Positions 59,441-64,000 of a stretch of 64,000 bases of DNA are shown here, in pieces (position 1 is the first letter of the stretch; each line of letters begins with the position of its first letter). The stretch spans positions 244,642,843 through 244,706,842 of the forward strand of contig NC_090989.1 of NCBI RefSeq assembly GCF_041146395.1. The letters are read 5' to 3'. A program made the translations under genes and the position numbers. This DNA comes from Eulemur rufifrons. Its lineage: Eukaryota > Chordata > Mammalia > Primates > Lemuridae. Below the pieces are notes generated by a model. That model was given only the letters and a program-made list of their open reading frames with translations. It searched no databases and had not been told where the DNA came from.

Positions 59441-60970
59441 AAAGCCTAAAATAATAAAATTTCAAATATTTGTTTCTTATCAATATAAAAGATTTGTTGA
59501 GAAATTCACAATTATTTACCAAACAATCTACAGATAGTTTTGCAACTTGCTATGCAAGAGTTTTATTTGCTATCCATAGGGAGAGGTTGTGTAAAGGAAA
59601 GATTTTAATAGAGTACTGTGGTGCCTGGTTTATATGATGACTCCCAGTGTCACTGGAGTGCAACTTTGAAAGCAAAATGCATAAGGGGAAATAAAAAAGA
59701 GACTTTAATCCAGGTTTGAGTATCAAAAATAGAATCAGTTAAGGAAGAAATTTCCTTAATGCATCATGTTTACATGAAATAGAAGTACATCAACCTCATT
59801 AAACAAAATCCAGTGATAATTATTCTTTTTAAAAATCTGCAACTTAAATAATTAGAGACTGAAAAACAAACTAATTGGTTAAGAATCCCTTAGAAACTCA
59901 GTATGGTTTCATTGGTACCAAGTGCCATAAGAAATAAAGCTGGTTTAACTTTCATATGTTCAAATGTTTATTCATTATTCAATAAATCCAAGAGTACTAA
60001 AAATTCCCTATAAGGGGAACCTTAATGCTAGCAATTTATCAGATCAAAGCTGTGGCTCAACTAGTCTGTGAGCTTTTGTATTTGTATAGATAAAATGCAA
60101 CTTAACATCTTTACTAAAAGGAAAATATTTATAGTGGAATATTATCTGAGAGATTTAATTCCAGTTACAGTAAAACTTTGGGATCTTAATCTAATAAAAA
60201 TTAATAATGAATATATAGTAAATTTTAACTATTTTAATGATTTACTTTTAAGTTCTTTAAAATGAATCCTTCTAATGGCTATGCATTTGTCCCATTCACT
60301 AAGCTTCAAATATTAAATGAAAAAATGCTTAAAAGAATTTTAGGATTAAATCAGTGAAGCATTTAAGGACTTCATCAATTGTTATGACATTTTGATTAAT
60401 CAAGTTGTTAAACATTGATTATCAATTGCAGAAAAAACACAAGTAAACCAAACAATTTAAAATACACAAACAGTATTTATATACAATTTTCATGCGATCA
60501 GTATAACCAATAGTAGGATTCAACTCTTTCTCTATAGATCCTGAGCTCTCTTTAAAAATTACTTAGCTTGGAAAACTGCATACTCAGGCATCAGGAGACC
60601 AATAATGTGAAATGCAAATATTCTAAAGGACAGTGAGACATAAAGAACAGTCCAAAAGTAATAGTGAATATCAAAAATTACCTGAATCTACAGTTTGACT
60701 TGATTTGGGGGGCAGCATAATATTACACTATGTATTAAAAAGCATTACATTAAAGAGCAAATTGATTATGGTGTAACTCTAAATGCCAACAAAGAAATAT
60801 CAGCTGAAATATGCACTGAGTGTTCTGGTATTTGGGTACCATAAAGATGAGAGCACACTGAGATGAGTATTAAAACAAGATGGACAAATTCAAGGAGGAA
60901 AAATGTAATAGAGGAAATGAAGAGCAATTTAGCCAAATACAGTTAATTTAATAGAAAATGCTTAAGGCTA
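59441..60970. other. AT-rich single-copy DNA, about 1.5 kb
   Basis: The frame at 60068-60265 is AT-driven, with no recognised product. No repeats are identified. Confidence 0.4.
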
Positions 60971-61052
60971 CATTTCCCAAAATAAGGTCCATTACACAAA
61001 TGCATCAGAAATACCTGAGGATCTCTTAATTTGCGAAGTCCTGGGATTAAAC
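60971..61052 (+). mobile_element. MER5A-like hAT fragment
   Basis: 'aaaataaggtccattacacaaatgcatcagaaatacctgaggatctcttaatttgcgaagtcc' follows the MER5A segment 'gtggtcc...agcatcagcatcacctgggaacttgttagaaatgc'. It is short and diverged. Confidence 0.5.
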
Positions 61053-62619
61053 ATATGACATACTGAATCATAATTTATATTCTAAGAAATGATTTAGCAC
61101 AAAATGATCTAATAATTTCCAGAATAAAATAATGAATGAGAATGTGTGCCAAAATGGTGAATTTTATGGTTATAGAGGTTCTACTAAACAACAACCAAAA
61201 AAACAATGAACTAAGACTTAAAAGCCAGATTAAATTCAAGTTTGTTTTTTTTTCAAGGCTACTGCATAGATGATACTGTATATTTTCTATTCTAGCAAAT
61301 CAGGAAGCATAAATTGCTTTTGGTTTTTTTCATTTTTGTGATGTTAAGATTCATCAGTAGTTTGGATGTTATCAGCCTGATCAGTTCACTATAAATTCTC
61401 CATTAACCATTAGGTAGTAGTTTTAATAGCTATTTCTGATTGCTGCATACATGCACTATTTTTCCAGCAGGAAAATGATAAAAGAATCTTCACAAAAAAG
61501 ACACAGAGAGGAAGAGAAAATTTAGGCTTTGTTCCCACCTAAAATATACTAATGACAGATTACAAATGTAGCAGTAAAATAAGATCTTTTCTGCTTCTGC
61601 CTTTCACTTCTCTTCAAGAGAGCACTGCTCTCAAGTCTCAAACAATCCATGGACATCATACTGAATAAGAAAGGAGAACTGGAACAAGCAAGAGATTAAA
61701 TAGTTAACAAAAAAATAATCTGTCACGCACCCCTTCTCTTCTTTAGTGTGAGTCCATCTCTGGTCTCTGATAGAAGAGAAACTTTAAACTGAATGAGAGA
61801 CTGAGCTTTGATGTAAGATGGACTTGAGTTTTTAAAACCTAAAAATGAGATTGTTCCTTGATAACAAAATGATTAGAAAAGCTATGAGCTATGTTGAGAC
61901 ACAGAAAAGGAAATGCAGAGATTAAAAGAATGATAATTCTAGTTTTCTTATACTCCACAAAGTTCAATTTGTTAAATAAATTATATTAACATGAAGTTAC
62001 CAAAAGATGCCCATTATACTGATTAGCCTCATGATTGAAGGTAAAATTGAAAAAATCCTTAAAATAAAATGTCCTCCTAGTGAATTTAATCAATTGTCTC
62101 ATAAACCAGGATTTCTTTAATTTGAGAAAGGAAAAGTTTGCAAAACACAGAGTGAATGTCACAAACTATTGGATTGGAACATTTAGCTTGTTTGGGCATT
62201 CGTGTAGAATTGTAGATGATTGCTGCAATATTTTTCCTAATTAAATTATACTTAGTAACTATGTTACGAAGTTACTGTGCTAGTGATAGCTAAGCATTGG
62301 TCCAATCTCTTTAAATCAATTCTCTTGAAAGTAATTAAATTCTTAAAATACCTTAGTACACAAGTTGAAGCAAGCCCAGAAGGCATGCCAAGCAAGTAAA
62401 CTAATGGCCTGGTGGGGCTCACAAGTGTGAATGTGGGTTAATGCAAATGTGGCTAACAGGATCATTCAGAGCAGGGAGAGCTGGAGGAAGGGAAAAGGTC
62501 AACACCAACGAGGTAAATTTGGCAAAGTCCAAAAGTGGAGCAAAGAATTAGAACTGTGAAGCCAAGCAGAGCAAAGTCATAATCACTTAAAGCTGGAAGA
62601 TAATATTAATTGATTAGTA
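61053..62619. other. AT-rich single-copy DNA, about 1.6 kb
   Basis: No gene or repeat recognised. No frame here is long enough to consider. Confidence 0.4.
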
Positions 62620-62960
62620 CATGTTCATTTTAACTCATATTTTAGAGTACGAACAAACGGTATATGCTGCTTTTTCAACCAGAATTTTTCAGGTAACAAC
62701 ATATATTTTGAGGATTGTTATTGCCAATATAAAATGATGTATAGTATCTTTAATTACATGTAGCATATAATAGTTGGTTAAGCACTATCCATTTATGGAC
62801 ATTTAGTATTTTTTTAAACATTCTCTAATTATAGATATCATAGGGATAAACATCTTTGTACTTTAACTGTTTTTTATTTATTTGTTTTATCTAACTAAGC
62901 ATATTTATTAAATGTTCATATCAAAATGCCTATAACCATGATTTTTCTAGCTTTTTGGAA
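62620..62960 (-). mobile_element. Old L1 (L1ME-type) 3' UTR, antisense
   Basis: 'atatgctgctttttcaacc' (like 'tactgttttgcaacttgc'), 'aagcactatccatttatggacatttagta' and 'cataggg...aaacatctttgtac' follow the reversed L1ME 3' UTR. Diverged, with internal losses. Confidence 0.55.
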
Positions 62961-63224
62961 TGTAAAATTTTTACCTCTTTGGAAATCATTTTAGACCATG
63001 GTATGGCAAAATTGTTATAACAGGAAAATTTTTAGTCCATAACATTAAGGAGAAACAACAGGGCATGAATAGTTTAGAATGGTGATCTTAGTAATACAAG
63101 AACTATAAGAACAAAAGATCAAATAGATATACAAAATTATAGCATTGCTTTTCTCTGAATTGTGGGGATCAAAATATTTTTCCCTGCTTGTTTATAAATT
63201 TTATGCTTTCCAAATTTTCTAGCA

Positions 63225-63320
63225 TGAACTCATTCAACATTTATATTCGAAACAAAGTAAACAAACTTGTAAACAAACATAACACCTGCCTTGATGGCCC
63301 TGCTCAGGTTGACAAAGGTG
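63225..63320 (-). mobile_element. L2 3' fragment, antisense
   Basis: 'ctcattcaacatttatattcg' then 'aacacctgccttgatggccctg' fits the reversed L2 end ('cattcaacaaatattta...atccctgccctcatggagct'). Confidence 0.45.
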
Positions 63321-63669
63321 CAGGCCACTCTGACTTCTAAAAGAAATAGCTGTAGAGCTAAAAAAACATAGGTCAATCTAAAAAGACAATACTCCTAGAA
63401 GTTCAGAAGAAAACACTGAAATGTTGAGTGAGTTGATGTGTACCCACCCTTCAGATGTGCTTTTAGACCAAAGTAATCCACTTGTAGGCTAAAACAAGGG
63501 CCACTATTCTCATGAAACATCTCGATTCTCTCCTATGTTAAGTATGTTACTTCTGAACATGGGATTATGAATATTTTTCCTTGTATATGTTATACACAAA
63601 TACTGTATTTATATTTTATATGAGGATATATTATATTTTAAATCAGAAAATTATAAAGTTATTTATATT

Positions 63670-63940
63670 TTGACATAAAGCATCCACAAAATTTCTGCCT
63701 GCATAGTAGCATGTCATAGGATCCTAATTTAAGTTATATTACCAGCCTCTTATTTTTTTAATATTTAAGTTGCTTCTACATTTTCACCACTGTAATCAAA
63801 CTGTAGTACCTGTGTCTTTGTGGAAATTTTGGGTCATACTGTTTGGATAGATTCCTATTTAAAGCTCTCAATGTGTATTGTCAAATGCTTTTTAGAAAGT
63901 TTGCTATAATTTAGACACCAATTCCAATGTATGAGAGAGG
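63670..63940 (-). mobile_element. Old L1 (L1ME-type) 3' UTR, antisense
   Basis: 'ctgcatagtagcatgtcatagga', 'taatatttaagttgcttctacattttcacc', 'gtacctgtgtctttgtgg', 'actgtttggatagattcc' and 'tagacaccaattccaatgtatgagag' follow the reversed consensus in order. Homology runs out just before the window edge. Confidence 0.7.
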
Positions 63941-64000
63941 AAGATTATATAATTCGAGAGATGATATTTCTTCTTTTTTGCCTTTGATCATCTTGTCGGT

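Overview
The window looks like AT-rich nuclear DNA from a primate, most likely a strepsirrhine (lemur or relative). Two dimeric Alu elements are present, at 5155-5463 (minus) and 48198-48536 (plus). Both carry the 'cctgagcaa' variant after 'gaccag' in place of the ape/monkey 'cctggccaa'. The second also has the spacer and 3' half I associate with strepsirrhine Alus. Two LINE-1 3' tails (40525-40753 and 44163-44705) end in a 3' UTR type I associate with strepsirrhine L1. The rest is the usual placental-mammal background: old L1M, L2, MIR, hAT DNA transposons and MaLR/ERVL LTRs. The species call is inference and was not checked against a database.

I found no protein-coding gene, coding exon, rRNA, tRNA, CpG island or CRISPR array that I can support. 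Nearly all open frames are below about 110 codons, overlap frames on the other strand, and sit in repeats or AT-rich single-copy DNA. The longest (133 codons, 55329-55730) is an artefact of a pyrimidine tract. The window therefore reads as intergenic sequence or the inside of a large intron.

Layout. 1-510: unidentified, possibly LTR-like. 830-4880: L1M sequence, with one copy split by a hAT element (3572-3714) and a solo ERVL-like LTR (3806-4318). 5155-5463: Alu. 5980-6246: TA-rich block. 8411-8650: possible L1 5' end. 10390-10945: L1M 3' end. 12450-12953: probable solo LTR. 13309-13745: MLT1 LTR. 14.3-17.9 kb: MIR, L2, a hAT element and an L1 tail. 21690-22200: antisense L1 tail carrying a tiny retroposed insert with a 15-bp target duplication. 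23270-28765: one nearly full-length, fully decayed L1M. 31.4-33.9 kb: four MIRs in the same orientation. 36.4-41.3 kb: MIR, L2 and a short young L1 tail. 43205-45560: old L1 fused to a young L1 tail, then an antisense L1 3' region. 46500-47210: decayed coding-like stretch with a possible CR1/L3 endonuclease motif. 47900-48690: L1 tail split by the young Alu. 49-53 kb: MIR, L2 and L1 pieces. 55438-55680: 240-bp polypyrimidine tract. 56960-57391: antisense MLT1 LTR with a GA expansion. 59-64 kb: L2, MIR, MER5-like and L1 tails.

No genes act together here. The history is one of successive retroposition: L1M copies first, then DNA transposons and LTRs landing in them, then strepsirrhine L1 and Alu. 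I found no evidence of a new biological system. The best leads are the small retroposed insert at 22068-22138, the nested locus at 1485-4880 and the possible CR1/L3 relic near 46.9 kb.
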